The translations under genes and the position numbers were made by a program. The notes under the pieces were generated by a model. It saw only the letters and a program-made list of their open reading frames with translations. It did no database searches and had not been told where the DNA came from. This document shows, in pieces, positions 24,565-36,041 of a DNA stretch of 64,000 nucleotides (position 1 is its first letter; each line of letters begins with the position of its first letter). Source of the stretch: Tetracladium setigerum (Eukaryota; Ascomycota; Leotiomycetes; Helotiales); the NCBI GenBank assembly GCA_031472005.1, contig PZJY01000006.1, forward strand, positions 2,108,001 through 2,172,000. Direction: 5' to 3'.

Positions 24565-25509
24565 ATGTTCAAGCAACCATCAATCACGAAATCCTACAAC
24601 ACGCTCTCATCTCTTCAACCACTCAGACCACAATCGAAGACGTCACTCCACCACCTCTTCCGCCAGCAATGTCGCTCATATCCCATGGTCTCCAACGGCC
24701 ATAGTAGCCACGATCATGGAAGCCTTCGTTGGCCAGAAATGACTTCTGCGGACAGAATACCAACTCCATATCAGATTTTCAACCAAAAGAAGGGCTCTCC
24801 CTACTCCAAGCAGAGATTCTACGAACTCGTCAAGCTCTATCACCCCGATCGCCATGATCTAAGTTCCGTAACGGACGGACTATCACACGCTGTAAAGCTG
24901 GAGAGATACAGGCTGGTGGTGGCCGCAAATGAGCTTCTCTCGGATGATGTAAAGAGATCTGCCTTCGATCTCTATGGGGCAGGTTGGAATGGCATGCCTA
25001 GTGTGAAGTCTCCCAGAGACCATTGCAACTCTTCGGAAGCAACCTGGACGGATCGCAGTGGAGCTGCGTGGGATGCGCCTGGTGGGCCAAGCCAGAATGC
25101 TACATGGGAAGATTGGGAAAGGTGGTATGCTCGCCATGATGTCGACGACAAGCAGACTCCGGAATACGCCAACAACGGTGCTTTCTTGGGCATAATCGTT
25201 CTGTTTGTTGTCGTCGGGGCAGTGGGCAACTTCTCTAGGGGCTTGATCGAGCAAAGAGATGCCCTTCATGCCAAGATATCCAGTGATTTAACCCGTCGAA
25301 GGAGCGAAACGACCAGTATGTTTGGATCAAGGGAGGAAAGAATTAACAGCTTCTTGAGGCAAAGGGAACCGATTGGATATCACCCGATCAGCTACCATAA
25401 AGATGGAGACACGAGACTGTTGCCTTCACCTGAACATCATTCAAGTGGAGGGGTTAAGGAACTACCCATGGAGACCTCCAAGCATTTCAACAGCTCGAAG
25501 GATGGTTAA
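24565..25509 (+). CDS. J-domain protein with one membrane helix
   Basis: Single-exon gene for 314 residues. The N-terminus (MFKQPSITKSYN.. with many Arg and no acidic residues) looks like a mitochondrial targeting sequence. The J domain covers about 65-138 and has the essential HPD at 93-95 (KLYHPDRHD), so it should stimulate an Hsp70 ATPase. A single transmembrane helix is at about 207-223 (AFLGIIVLFVVVGAVG). The tail is basic and then disordered. The layout of targeting sequence, J domain and membrane helix fits a mitochondrial membrane-anchored co-chaperone, but location is inferred. It lacks the G/F and zinc-finger regions of DnaJ proper, so it is a class III J protein. Confidence 0.87.
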   Translation: MFKQPSITKSYNTLSSLQPLRPQSKTSLHHLFRQQCRSYPMVSNGHSSHDHGSLRWPEMTSADRIPTPYQIFNQKKGSPYSKQRFYELVKLYHPDRHDLSSVTDGLSHAVKLERYRLVVAANELLSDDVKRSAFDLYGAGWNGMPSVKSPRDHCNSSEATWTDRSGAAWDAPGGPSQNATWEDWERWYARHDVDDKQTPEYANNGAFLGIIVLFVVVGAVGNFSRGLIEQRDALHAKISSDLTRRRSETTSMFGSREERINSFLRQREPIGYHPISYHKDGDTRLLPSPEHHSSGGVKELPMETSKHFNSSKDG

Positions 25510-26298
25510 TGCTACAGCTGCGTTGAGCTTCAATTATAGAAATAAGGAACTCGGCAACAGCTGGACAAAACTTGGCTGTTATGCCCAGTGCATTAGATGG
25601 TTTGGATAAGGATTGTTACATCCATGGCTGCGGCCTAGATCTCCAAATCGGAGGGGTGCTGGTGGTACCTGGAAGAGATAGATATGCTCTTTATAAGAAG
25701 ACACACGAAGGCTAGAGCATTTGATTTGAGATTTTGAAATGATTGGGAACAAGCTGTTAAAGTCTAATTCTGTATAACAATCAGATAGCGTGTGCTCATA
25801 TCATGCTTGATACATTATGGTATCCAACCACAAAAAGTCTTAGCACAATGAAACGTAACATAAAAGTCATATCACGTTGATTTCAGAAGACCAGTTGTAT
25901 TAAAGAGAACATGTTTCACTTTCCAAAGTCGTCGTCACAAGGCAGATCGAGCCTGAGCCTGCTCCTGCTCCACTGCATTGATTCGTTGCCGAACAGCCAC
26001 TCGCCTTTTCTTGGCCGTCGTCGTTCCTGATGAAATGCCACATATAAAACGACAACACATCGACTCACTTTCATCCATTGACAATTGATTCCATCTCAAC
26101 TCTTCGTCTCTTCACCAATTCGTAAAACATTCTCAATCTTAACAATCATCCAAAGTGGCTTCGCGACAACGCCTCGCTCTCTTTCTCGGCCCCCTCTTTA
26201 TCATACTATCGGGCCTCCTCATCACACGTTACCAATACGTCTCACTTCCACTCCCATTCTTCCAACCAAGTCATCCTCCTAAAACTCCAGAGATCATC
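25510..26298. other. Intergenic and chitinase upstream region
   Basis: Holds the J-gene 3' region and the chitinase promoter. The last 144 bases (26155-26298) are open in frame with the chitinase and code for a hydrophobic segment, but begin with GTG rather than ATG. Confidence 0.5.
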
Positions 26299-27690
26299 AT
26301 GTCAGGAGGTGACGGCTATAGATCTGTTGCTTATTTCGTCAACTGGGCGATTTATGGCAGGAAATTTAGACCACAGGAGTTGCCGGCTGAGAAGCTCACA
26401 CATGTGCTGTATGCTTTTGCAAATGTGAGGCCGGAAACTGGTGAGGTGTAAGTGAATAATTTCTTTCCTTATATTTTTGCGTATTTTCGTTCCTCAATTT
26501 CGTGCGATGAAATGATAGGTTTGTACACAATTGTTTGCACCACATGTGCTTCCCGTTGCCTTGTAAAACTATCAAAAGGAAAACCATCTAACATCCCTTC
26601 CAGTTACCTCACAGATCAATGGGCTGACACAGACATCCACTGGGAAAACGATTCCTGGAATGACGTTGGCACCAACCTCTACGGCTGCCTCAAACAACTC
26701 AACATCCTCAAGCGCCAGAACCGCTCCCTCAAAGTCCTCCTCTCCATCGGAGGCTGGACTTATTCTTCCAATTTCGCAGCCCCAGCATCTACCGAAGCCG
26801 GCCGCGTCATCTTTGCTTCCTCCGCTGTGAAACTCATCCAAGATCTCGGTTTCGACGGTCTAGACATCGATTGGGAGTACCCCAAATCGCCAAGCGAAGC
26901 GTCCTCCTTTGTGCTACTTTTGAAAGCGTGTCGAGAGGCTATGGATGCTTATTCACCGAACCATCATTTTGAACTTACGGTTGCTTGTCCTGCCGGAGAG
27001 AACAATTATAACAACATGGATCTTCGTGCTATGGACGGCTACCTGGATTTCTGGAATTTGATGGCTTACGATTACGCGGGATCGTGGGATCAGAAGGCTG
27101 GTCATCAAGCTAATCTCTTTCCATCACAAAGCAATCCAGACGCAACACCATTTAGTACTGTCAAGGCCGTGGAGCATTATAAGAGCCAGGGCGTGGCTGC
27201 TAACAAGATTGTGCTTGGCCTTCCGCTCTATGGGCGGGCGTTTGAGAATACGGATGGGTTAGGAAAAGCGTACAGTGGTGTTGGGGAGGGAAGCTGGGAG
27301 GCTGGTGTTTGGGATTATAAAGCACTCCCAAAGGATGGAGCTGTCGAAACTGTGGACTCGGAAGCCGGAGCTAGTTATAGTTATGATGCGGCAAAGAGGG
27401 TGCTGATCACCTATGATAATGTTGAGATTGCAAGAAGGAAGGCTGAGTGGATTAAAGAACAAGGTCTTGGTGGTGGGATGTGGTAAGTTATTCATCCTCC
27501 TTGCTAAGGCACTCGCGAAAACAACTGCTAACACAAACGCGAAATCTGTAGGTGGGAAAGCAGCGCCGACAAAACTGGTGCAGAGAGTTTGATCGGGACG
27601 ACAGTTGGGGTCCTAGGAAATCTGGAGCACAGTCAAAATTGCTTGGAGTATCCCCAGAGCAAATACGATAATTTGCGGAATGGGATTTGA
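26299..27690 (+). CDS. GH18 chitinase
   Basis: Hydrolyses beta-1,4 bonds in chitin. Exons 26299-26447, 26604-27482 and 27552-27690 give 388 residues. Hallmarks of family 18 are present: SIGGWTYS (97-104), the catalytic DGLDIDWE at 134-141 with the proton donor E141, NLMAYDYAG, and the final GGGMWWE formed across intron 2. The first ATG opens MSGGDGYRSVAYFVNW, so this form has no signal peptide; many fungal chitinases of this subgroup do start there. However 48 in-frame codons upstream, starting with GTG in a strong initiation context (AAAGTGG), encode RQRLALFLGPLFIILSGLLI, a good signal-anchor. A membrane or secreted form through non-AUG initiation is therefore possible. Convergent with the LysM gene 413 bp downstream. 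Confidence 0.93.
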
Positions 27691-28103
27691 GGATCTTTGG
27701 TGCACCGCCATCAGGACCTTCAAGATGATATACTTGCGCTGGAATTCCGTCAATTAGATTAGATGTCAAATCTGGTAAATCAGCGCAGAGTGTGCATGAA
27801 ATTCAAAATCTTTGATGTCAGCAACAAACAGATCTATTTTGCTAGCAACTTACCTGTTGCTGCTGTGTTCAACAATGCGGAAGTATTGTTGCCCAATATT
27901 CTCGACAACCTCTGCAACATAGACGTCAGAAAGATGGGAAGTAATGTCGATTTACGAAAATTGTCATCTCTCATGTCCTCTTGGCAAGCCAAAGAAGAAC
28001 TCCCCCTCTTCCATTCTCCCCATCGTTCCACCGCTAAATCATTTCAATATACCACAACCCCATCTCAAATTCCCTCTCAACTACACCACCACCTCATCTC
28101 ATC
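27691..28103. other. Convergent intergenic region
   Basis: Shared 3' flank of the chitinase and LysM genes. No further gene seen. Confidence 0.5.
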
Positions 28104-29270
28104 TCACATCCCATCCCAAACTCTCCCCATCAACCGATTCGCAATCTTGCTAACATAATCCGCAGTAGCCGTAATCCCATCACTCAAATTAGCACGATTG
28201 ACACTTCCAGAGTTATACGCTCTGAGCGCCTCATAGTAATTGCCATTGTACTGATCCAGAAGTATGCGTAGGCCGGCTCCGTTTGAGGTTCCGTAGGCGC
28301 CGTCGCGGATCATTTGCGTTATGCTGGCGTGAGGGGCCAAAGGGTTGAAAATTGCGCCGTTGTGTGCTTGCCTGTGTGAGGGGTTTAGTTTGTAGTTTTT
28401 TGATGGGAGTTTATAACCCCATTCCTTCAAAAGAACGGTATTTTTGGCATTAGTAAAGTAGGAGAAAACTCACATAATCCCCGTATTTCTCACAAAATCC
28501 GGCGGCGGACTCAACGTGATCGGCGCCCTCACTGACCCGCCAGTCTCTTGCATACACATACACAGAATAACCCTTGGATCGACTCTTATCTCCTGAGCTA
28601 TCTGCGGGATAACCGCACGGAGAATGTCGATTTCAGAAATTGTGTTGTTAAATCTCATGAGATTGGCGTTAAATGCCCACAGGCTAGCGTAAGGGGCCCA
28701 AAGACTGGGTGGGGGGAAGGAAGAGGATGGACCGGAGTAGTGGATGTAGCCTTGGTTGGTTGGTGGGATGATTGGTGGTTGAATAGGGGGAGGAGGGGAA
28801 AAGATGGTGGGGATGTTGATTATTTGCCCGATTTGAAGGGCATTGGGGTTGAGTCCTGGGTTGAGCGATTGGATTGTGGAGGCGTTGGTATTATATTTTG
28901 TAGCTATGACTGTGAAAGTGTCGCCTGCTATGATGGTGTACTTGCCAGTTGGAGTTTGTGGTGGTGGAGGTTGACTTGATCCCGAAGGCACATTGATAAC
29001 CTGTCCAACTTGGAGTTTGGTTGGATCGACTCCCGGATTTAGACTGAGAATGACTGAAACGTCGACATTGAAGGACTTCGCGATTCTGCTGAAAGTATCA
29101 CCCGCTTTGATGGTGTAGGTGCTGTTCATACTCAGGTTTATAACTTGACCAATTTGAAGAGCGGTTGGATTCACGTTAGGATTCGCTGCTTGGATGGCTT
29201 CGGCTGATATTCTGAATTGTGCGGCTATGCTGGTGAAAGTATCTCCTGCTTTGATGGTGTAGGTAGCCAT
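28104..29270 (-). CDS. Triple LysM protein with lytic transglycosylase-like domain
   Basis: Exons 29270-28474 and 28371-28104 give 354 residues. Three LysM modules lie at about 3-46, 51-94 and 110-153, each with the YTIKAGDTF-type start and a LQIGQVINL-type end. A Pro-rich linker follows, then a C-terminal domain that resembles bacterial soluble lytic transglycosylase/lysozyme folds: VILCMCMQETGG with a candidate catalytic Glu at 242, and EALRAYNSG at 314-321, matching the AYNAG signature of that superfamily. LysM modules bind chitin or peptidoglycan; the catalytic domain would cut peptidoglycan. No signal peptide is present: the protein starts MATYTIKAGD, right inside the first module. That is odd for a wall-binding protein and suggests bacterial ancestry, non-classical export or an intracellular role. 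Activity is inferred, not shown. Confidence 0.87.
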
Positions 29271-30221
29271 CGTTTTGCAGCTTCAATCTCTGACTTTAAT
29301 TGTTTTATTTTGCCAAGAAAAGAGTACGATGATTTCGACAAGGGATTGCTTCACAAAAGGGACTTGTTCCCGACTTTAAGTTCTGAATCCACGAATCGAG
29401 CAGAGAAAGAAGACAAGGAAATTGCGGTGAAGGATGCAGCGAAGGCGCCAGGCAGCCACTGCTCTTCACGCAGCTGAGATACAACTTTGAATTTAATGAT
29501 TCGTTCAATAACACCAGAAGTTTTTGGCTTGACAAGCACAATGAGTAAGATCGGCGGGTAGAAACTGTAGGTTGATGGGGTTTGACGAATGGATTGGGCA
29601 CAAATTCCAACCAACAAAGATCATCAAGCATGGCTTGAAAAGCTGTGTCTAGCATTTAATTCACTGCAAAGAGATCACTCGAATTGAGCAGCTTGAGATA
29701 TTGGCTTTTCTGATCGGCTTCTGGTAAAACTTCGCCAGGAAAGCGCAATTCGTCCGCTAGAAGGTCAGATCTTTTCCTGTAAGAGAAGACAATCAACAAC
29801 ACAACAGAAAATCAAAAGGACGGGAAAACAATCAGAGACTTTGGTTCGGTACTGGCCATCTGATATCGAGGGCCAAACTAGAATTCTGCAGCGGGATAGA
29901 TGTGGTATCTGTTCGTTTGAGAGAGGGGAAAGCCTTGTTAGCTCGAACAAAGATGAGAACCATCAAGTGATATCTCATGAGATGTTATAGCCAGAGTCAG
30001 AGGTGCGGGATGTTTTGAGAACAAATCGGGTCTGACAACCTGAAATTCATGAAGAAAGGAAGTGAGACAAGTGGTGAAGGGGCAATCTCAACGCAATTTC
30101 GGCAACCAAAACATCAACCGAACCGTGCTCAAGCTTCTCCCCTCCACATTGCGTCACAACGACACATCTCTCCAAATTCTCAAGATTCTCAAATCTACAA
30201 CAATTCCATCAATCCGCAAAA
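29271..30221. other. Divergent intergenic region
   Basis: Upstream region shared by the LysM gene (-) and the peroxiredoxin gene (+). Short frames near 29305-29655 on the minus strand do not resemble protein-coding sequence. Confidence 0.5.
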
Positions 30222-30974
30222 ATGGCATCAACAGCAGTTTTCCGACGCTCCCTCCTCAATGCCTCAAGAAGCAGAACCTTCCACAGCTCCGCCCGTGCCT
30301 TCGTCAAAGTTGGTGATGCTCTCCCAGCCATCAATCTTGTTGAGGGCTCCCCTGGAAACCACGTCAACCTCAATGAGGCCATCAAGGGCAAGGCTTTGAT
30401 TATTGGTGTTCCAGGTGCTTTCAGTATGTTCAATTGATGTATTTCAAGCTTCTGTGGGCGGTGGAGATGCTGATCTTGTTCAGGTCCCGCCTGTTCTCAA
30501 TCCCATGTCCCAGGTTTCATGGACCATAAGAAGATTGGAGGTGCCGGTGAGGTCTTTGTCGTTGCTGTCAATGACGCTTTCGTGTAAGATGCTTCTTCTC
30601 GGGTATATCTGATGTTTGCTAAATTCAGCTCAGTACCAAATCCTGGGGAGAGTCCATCGACCCTGATAACACCTCCGGAGTAAACTATTTTCTCCCCTCG
30701 AGATTGTACCAATACTGATTTCGTTAGTTCCGCTTCTTGGGTGACCCTCAAGGTAAATTCACTGAGGCATTGGATCTTGGTTTCGACGCAACTGCCATCT
30801 TTGGCAATGTTAGAAGCAAGAGATACGTTCTCGAGATTGAGGCTGGCAAAGTGAAGGAGGTTCACGTAGAGCCGGACAATACTGGAGTGGATGGTGAGTC
30901 TTATATACGCACATACACTCGCAAAACATTGCTGACATGCACTAGCGACGAAGGCGGAAACGGTGCTGGGATAG
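30222..30974 (+). CDS. Mitochondrial peroxiredoxin, Prx5 type
   Basis: Thiol peroxidase that reduces hydrogen peroxide and alkyl peroxides. Five exons are inferred: 30222-30423, 30484-30583, 30634-30679, 30728-30893 and 30946-30974, giving 180 residues. The first 27 residues (MASTAVFRRSLLNASRSRTF..) are a typical mitochondrial presequence ending near FHSSARAF. The peroxidatic cysteine is C71 in GAFSPACSQSHVPGF, a motif assembled across intron 1; the common relative reads PGAFTPTCS. VAVNDAFV and the WGESIDP region follow, and the C-terminus is KAETVLG, usual for this group. Exon 3 is only 46 bp. The family assignment is firm; splice sites were placed by frame and motif. Confidence 0.92.
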
Positions 30975-32294
30975 ACCGAGTAAGATTGATCCATGTCCTG
31001 TCGGATGTAAGCATGTGGTGTGGTTGCACTCTCTGTGTGTATTGTACAACGTGCATTACCAGCAATGTATCAAAAGTATCCTTGTCGCATGCAAATCACA
31101 ATTCACAAAAAAATATTTGGCTCTCCATATCGGAAGGTGTATGGTTAGGAGCATGTAATCCAAAAGTCTCGCCGGTACAAAGACTTCTGAAAAGTACGGT
31201 TTTGGGTGTTTCTGAAGTCTCAATATTCTGCGACATGTTGGAGCATTCCTCTTTTCTTTTCCATAAGTACTAACGAAGGCATTCCTAGGTGCCATTTCTA
31301 GGTTCTTCTTTTAAAGGGTTAGATGAAATCTCTCTTCTTGGCTGATTCCTGGCCTGCTTATGAAGGCGCTTGCATTCCATTCGCGATGACTTTCTCACAA
31401 GATAGTGTTGTAAATGACTGCAGATTTACAACATTACAGCTGGCACTCTTTAGGGCGAAAGCTTCACGATCACGATTGTAGGCAAGCAAAAGGAAATTAG
31501 CATTTGAGACACGCGTGTAAGTTCACTCATACTCACATCATCTTCAATGGTATACATGACATTACTGTACATGGCTGTTGCAAGTGACCGAGGATTGGTA
31601 AGTCAAAGTCACGTGTCATTTGCCCCACCTAGCATTTTTATACTTCAACCCAAGCTTCTGGCTCCCTTTTCTCGAAGGACTACTTCCACTACTTTCACTC
31701 TAACAAATACAAAATCACTCTCCCAAGTCTCGACTAGGTATACATTTCAACCCAAAATCCGACTTCAGCTGTGGCGTTCCAGCACTGCCTGTCACTTCTC
31801 AACACTGCAACCTGAAAGTGATTCTGATCGCTGAGTCGCGTGTGGCGTTATCGCGAGACCTAGCTTAGAAGGATCCCTGCGGCGGCATATCGGTCAACTC
31901 CAAACAGGAACCGACTGTCCCTCCATCGACCCCCGATACTCTCACGACAACACCAACAACGCCGAGTCTGCGACAAGCCCCTGGGACTGATCTCGATAGC
32001 AGTACAAAGACTTCTTCTTCGACCTTCTCAGCCTTTGCTTTTCCTTCCCCCTTCCGAGTCACCCCCACCCGTCCTGAGTCACTTCGCTCAGTCTCACACT
32101 TCTGCCTCGCTCCTAGTGCTGCGGCCTCGTCGGTTTAAGACGAGTTCAAGCACGCCCTTCCCAACGACAACATTTCTTCCCAACTGAAGAAACGAAAGGC
32201 GGTTGAGGGAGTAGATTCTGCAATTTCCGCCACAAGATCGAGCAAGAGAATCGCTCCTTCTGCACCCCCCACGCCACTTACATCCGCCAGCCCG
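30975..32294. other. Intergenic, no gene seen
   Basis: About 1.3 kb between peroxiredoxin and the RBR ligase. The part from about 31620 is C/T-rich and probably the promoter and leader of the RBR gene. No coding region supported. Confidence 0.5.
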
Positions 32295-34244
32295 ATGGAC
32301 TCGGACGACGACAACATGTCTGGCCTGTCTGGCTTCTCCAGTGACGAAGACGATGGACTTCAAGATGAGAGTGGAAACGAGGATGGCTCTGTAGATGGTA
32401 AGTCGTGATCTTCCGTTTGCTTTTGGCACGTCCGCCTCTTCGATCCCCCGCTGACGTAGCCACCCGCTAGACTTTGGGTTCGATGAACCAGAGCCTGAAC
32501 CCGACCTGGGTTTCTCACAAAAGGATGCTATACGGAAGGACAAGAAGGCGATCGAAGTCAAGTTCAAGGTTCACCACCCCTCGCACATCCAGGCTCAACA
32601 GGATGTGCTTGTGGACGAAGTCAACATGATCCTAGATATCAGGAAGGAGGATGCGGCAATTTTGCTTCGACACTTCCGATGGAATAAGGAGAGATTGATA
32701 GAAGATATGATGGACAACCCGGACCGGATCTTAGAGAGTGCTGGACTTGGAGCTTCTTCCGGCGGCCTACCAAAACTCGAGACTATTCCTGGATTCACTT
32801 GCGACATTTGCTATGAGGACGAGCCAGGACTACAATCATTTGCGATGAAATGCGGTCACCGACACTGTGTTAACTGCTACCAACAATATTTGAACCAGAA
32901 GATCAAGGAGGAGGGTGAAGCAGCTCGTATCCAGTGTCCACAAGATGGTTGCAAGCGAATCATAGACGCCAAATCATTAGACCTTCTGGTATCGGCAGAT
33001 CTCCAAGCCCGGTATCACGAACTTTTGACAAGAACGTACGTTGAAGACAAGGATCACTTGAAATGGTGCCCCGCTCCCGACTGCGTAAATGCGATCGAAT
33101 GTGGAATTAAGAAGAAGGATTTGGATCGAATTGTACCAACAGTCACCTGTGACTGCAAACACAAGTTTTGCTTTGGCTGCATTCTGGCAGATCATCAACC
33201 AGCGCCCTGCGAACTGGTCAAGCTCTGGTTGAAGAAATGTGCAGACGACTCTGAAACGGCCAACTGGATCTCGGCAAATACTAAAGAGTGCCCGAAATGC
33301 AATTCCACCATTGAGAAAAACGGAGGCTGTAACCACATGACTTGCCGGAAATGCAAGCACGAATTTTGCTGGATGTGCATGGGATTGTGGTCCGAGCACG
33401 GCACAAGTTGGTACAACTGCAACAGATTTGAGGAAAAGAGTGGCTCCGATGCTCGTGACAACCAAACCAAGTCACGAGTCTCTCTGGAACGATATCTTCA
33501 TTATTACAACCGATACGCAAACCACGAGCAGTCTGCAAAACTCGACAAGGATATCTACACCAAAACCGAGAAGAAGATGATACAGCTACAATCCGCTTCA
33601 GGCATGTCCTGGATTGAAGTTCAATATCTTCACGCAGCATCACAGGCACTTCAGATTTGTCGCCAAACCTTGAAGTGGACCTACGCATTTGCCTTCTACC
33701 TTGCCCGCAACAATCTTACCGAAATGTTTGAGGACAACCAGAAGGATCTAGAAATGGCCGTCGAAGCTCTCTCGGAAATGTTTGAAAAGCCAGTCACGGA
33801 GCTATCGGATACCAAGCTGAAGGTTGAGATTATGGACAAGACATCGTATTGCAACAAGCGCCGAGTCATTTTGTTGGAGGATACAGCAAACAACCTTGCA
33901 AATGGTAAATGGACCTGGAGTGAATTGTGTCCAATTCTAAATCGAGCCACCTGAGTACCAAATTTAAAGCCATTTATCCTCACATCAATGTATGCATATT
34001 TTCTTCCCACGGATGACCAACAGTTGACTAACAGCTTGTGATCTCTGCAGGCAACTGGATCTCTGTCAATGAAGATCAAGATATCACACCACCTGAGTTA
34101 TCACATAAGGATGGAGAAGTTGTCCTTGAACGTATGACAAACTTGCAACGTTTGCAACAAGCCTCACAGGAAAATGCAGAACTTGCAAGGCAAAATATGT
34201 CAAGGTTGCTTCGACCCAATCCCCGTCATAATCTCGAACACTAG
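32295..34244 (+). CDS. Ariadne-type RBR E3 ubiquitin ligase
   Basis: RING-between-RING ligase that takes ubiquitin from an E2 onto its own cysteine before passing it to the substrate. Exons 32295-32397, 32471-33904 and 34051-34244 give 576 residues. An acidic N-terminus is followed by a UBA-like region (about 82-122), RING1 from CDIC at 145, the IBR around 225-285 with CDCKHKFCFGC, and RING2 from CPKC at 308. The catalytic cysteine should be C321 in NGGCNHMTC. The C-terminal Ariadne helical domain (RYLHYYNRYANHEQSAKLD onward) is complete. Intron 2 has a clear GACTAAC branch site. If it is kept, the frame ends after KWTWSELCPILNRAT instead, so two C-termini are possible. In other organisms Ariadne proteins act with neddylated cullin ligases. 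Confidence 0.94.
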
Positions 34245-34895
34245 CATAATCGTTGGTGGCGATAAATGGTTTTGTTCACTTTTCTTTATCTCGACACAAA
34301 CAAACCATAGCACAGTTTCTTTCTACGATTATCGCTTTTGCATCAACCTGGCGTCCGGACTGGACGTTCTTTTCGACATTTGGAGTTAATCATTCAATTC
34401 TGCCTCCCTGCTCATCCTCCTTCCTCGTCTTTCGTACTTAGCGTCTTTTCTGCGTGGTGCATTAGTTTTTCAATGGTTGGGCGTTTGTTCTAGGATGGAC
34501 ATCGCATGGTTTGGAATTGGAGGGGGGGCAGGACTGTTCTGGCGATGATGGAGAGGTACGGGCGTGCGGGTGCGGTAGATAGATCATTACCTAGGTTTGA
34601 ATGCGTGGGCAAGTGTAAGAGCGTTTCTCGTCTACTTGATTACTGGGGAAGTATAGCAAGACTAGCGAATGGTTCATACAATCGTAATGAGCCAGTAAAT
34701 ACAATGCAATTCCCCATATTTTGTAATCTGTTGCTTCCAAAGAGCGATTTGAGTTGGAAGCTCGGCAACTTTTGATTTCCAGATATGCCTTGACAAGTCA
34801 CTCAGGAGGTAGGGTCTTTCTAACATAAGCGAAACCTGATCCAGTACGCGTAAGAAGCTGTTTACAACCTAAGAATTGTGACCAGTGTTAGAAAA
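34245..34895. other. Intergenic, no gene seen
   Basis: 3' flank of the RBR gene; no coding region, repeat or RNA gene recognised. Confidence 0.5.
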
Positions 34896-35204
34896 ATGCA
34901 GCCGTTGTCAAGTATTCTAAATTTACCCTTCTCAACACGGCCACATACCACAAACCTCAAATATACACCCATCACAAATTCAATCCTCCCAAAACCAAAT
35001 CTTCAAAGCCCCTCTTCATATCAAAACAAAATTCTCACTAAATTCCACTCTCACCAGATCGAAAAGAAAAATTCGGTTCCCACCTCTCTTTCGCTTGCAC
35101 ATCGCCACCTGCCCAAAACCCCTACCAAAAATCTTCAAAAGAATGCAAAAAAACAGAACATACAACAGCAGGGATTCGCTGGTGGTCACCCACCCAACTA
35201 CTAA
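34896..35204 (+). CDS. Hypothetical small basic protein
   Basis: Open frame of 102 residues from an ATG (MQPLSSILNLPFSTRP), uninterrupted. The product is rich in Ser, Pro, Lys and Asn, has almost no acidic residues and ends QQQGFAGGHPPNY. The lack of acidic residues in the first half would suit a mitochondrial presequence. The ordered-looking Gly/Pro/aromatic tail is the main reason to list it. I do not recognise the family; a chance frame in AC-rich DNA is a real alternative. Confidence 0.4.
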   Translation: MQPLSSILNLPFSTRPHTTNLKYTPITNSILPKPNLQSPSSYQNKILTKFHSHQIEKKNSVPTSLSLAHRHLPKTPTKNLQKNAKKQNIQQQGFAGGHPPNY

Positions 35205-35634
35205 TCTACCGATCTAAAGCTTGTGTATGGCAGAGCGGACGGGATGCCCAATTCTCTTTAGTCTATGGTCGTATGTGACAGTTTGTGGGTGTATGTGAGG
35301 TTATGTACAGTACAGTGAGTGTAGGGAGGAGTTGTGGGGTAGAAACAGTCTGGGAAGAAATCTTTTAGGGAAAGGGATGTGGGAGTTATCCGAGATTTGG
35401 GTTTGAGGGCTTTATGGATATGTGATGGTGTTTTTGTGAAGTCGAGTTGAGGTGGTGGTGGTAGTCATGAAAAGACGAGGTTGTCCGGAAAAAAACAATT
35501 GCCTTCAATTAAGCGAGAATTTCTTGTGAACCACAGTCATGACTTCACAATGGAACCCAAATAAAGATGAGGACAGTGAAACATTGGGTTTTTTTTTTTT
35601 TGCAAATAGCCATTCTGTTGAGATTTTATTCTGC
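35205..35634. other. Intergenic with a poly-T run
   Basis: No gene seen. A run of 13 T lies at 35589-35601. Confidence 0.5.
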
Positions 35635-36012
35635 TCAATATCTAGTTGTAGTGATGTAGTGCTGTGCTTGTTTATGTGTGTACTTTCTCAAACCCACAAA
35701 GCAAGAAGCAATCCACCAATCTCTCTTTGTGTAAGTGTCTGCACGCCCGTATCCTCCATAATTAAATGTAGGCTTCTCTCTTGCAAGAATAAAGAAATAG
35801 TAAAATTCAATCAAACTCCAACCCACCCATGCCATCCCAATTGCACCCCCAAGCCATTCCCAAACGCCAGTGTATATATTTACAAAACCTCTGAAAATCA
35901 AAACATACCCAGTAGGAAACGACAGTAAAACTTCAACACCCAACACATATTTATGCAACTCATCAACGCCAATATCAATGCTTTTCGTTCCCCACGCCAA
36001 CAATTCGTCCAT
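35635..36012 (-). CDS. Possible small membrane protein below EXO1
   Basis: Frame of 125 residues from the ATG at 36012 (MDELLAWGTK). It has a long hydrophobic aromatic-rich middle (YVLGVEVLLSFPTGYVLIF and WLGGAIGMAWVGWSLIEFYY), which would form two membrane segments, and then a polar tail. It begins 29 bp after the EXO1 stop on the same strand, an unusually tight spacing, so it may only be EXO1 3' UTR. Family not recognised. Confidence 0.27.
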   Translation of the reverse strand: MDELLAWGTKSIDIGVDELHKYVLGVEVLLSFPTGYVLIFRGFVNIYTGVWEWLGGAIGMAWVGWSLIEFYYFFILAREKPTFNYGGYGRADTYTKRDWWIASCFVGLRKYTHKQAQHYITTTRY

Positions 36013-36041
36013 TTTTGGGTCTTTGTGCGAATCAGTAACGC

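Noticed and set aside
28548..28979. 143-codon plus-strand frame over the LysM gene
   Set aside because: Antisense shadow of the Pro-rich and LysM coding sequence, which carries the real domain signal.
31186..31295. Small minus-strand frames downstream of the peroxiredoxin
   Set aside because: No recognisable sequence, splice partners or composition bias.
35539..35928. 129-codon plus-strand frame with a Phe run
   Set aside because: Crosses a poly-T tract, overlaps another frame on the other strand and looks random.
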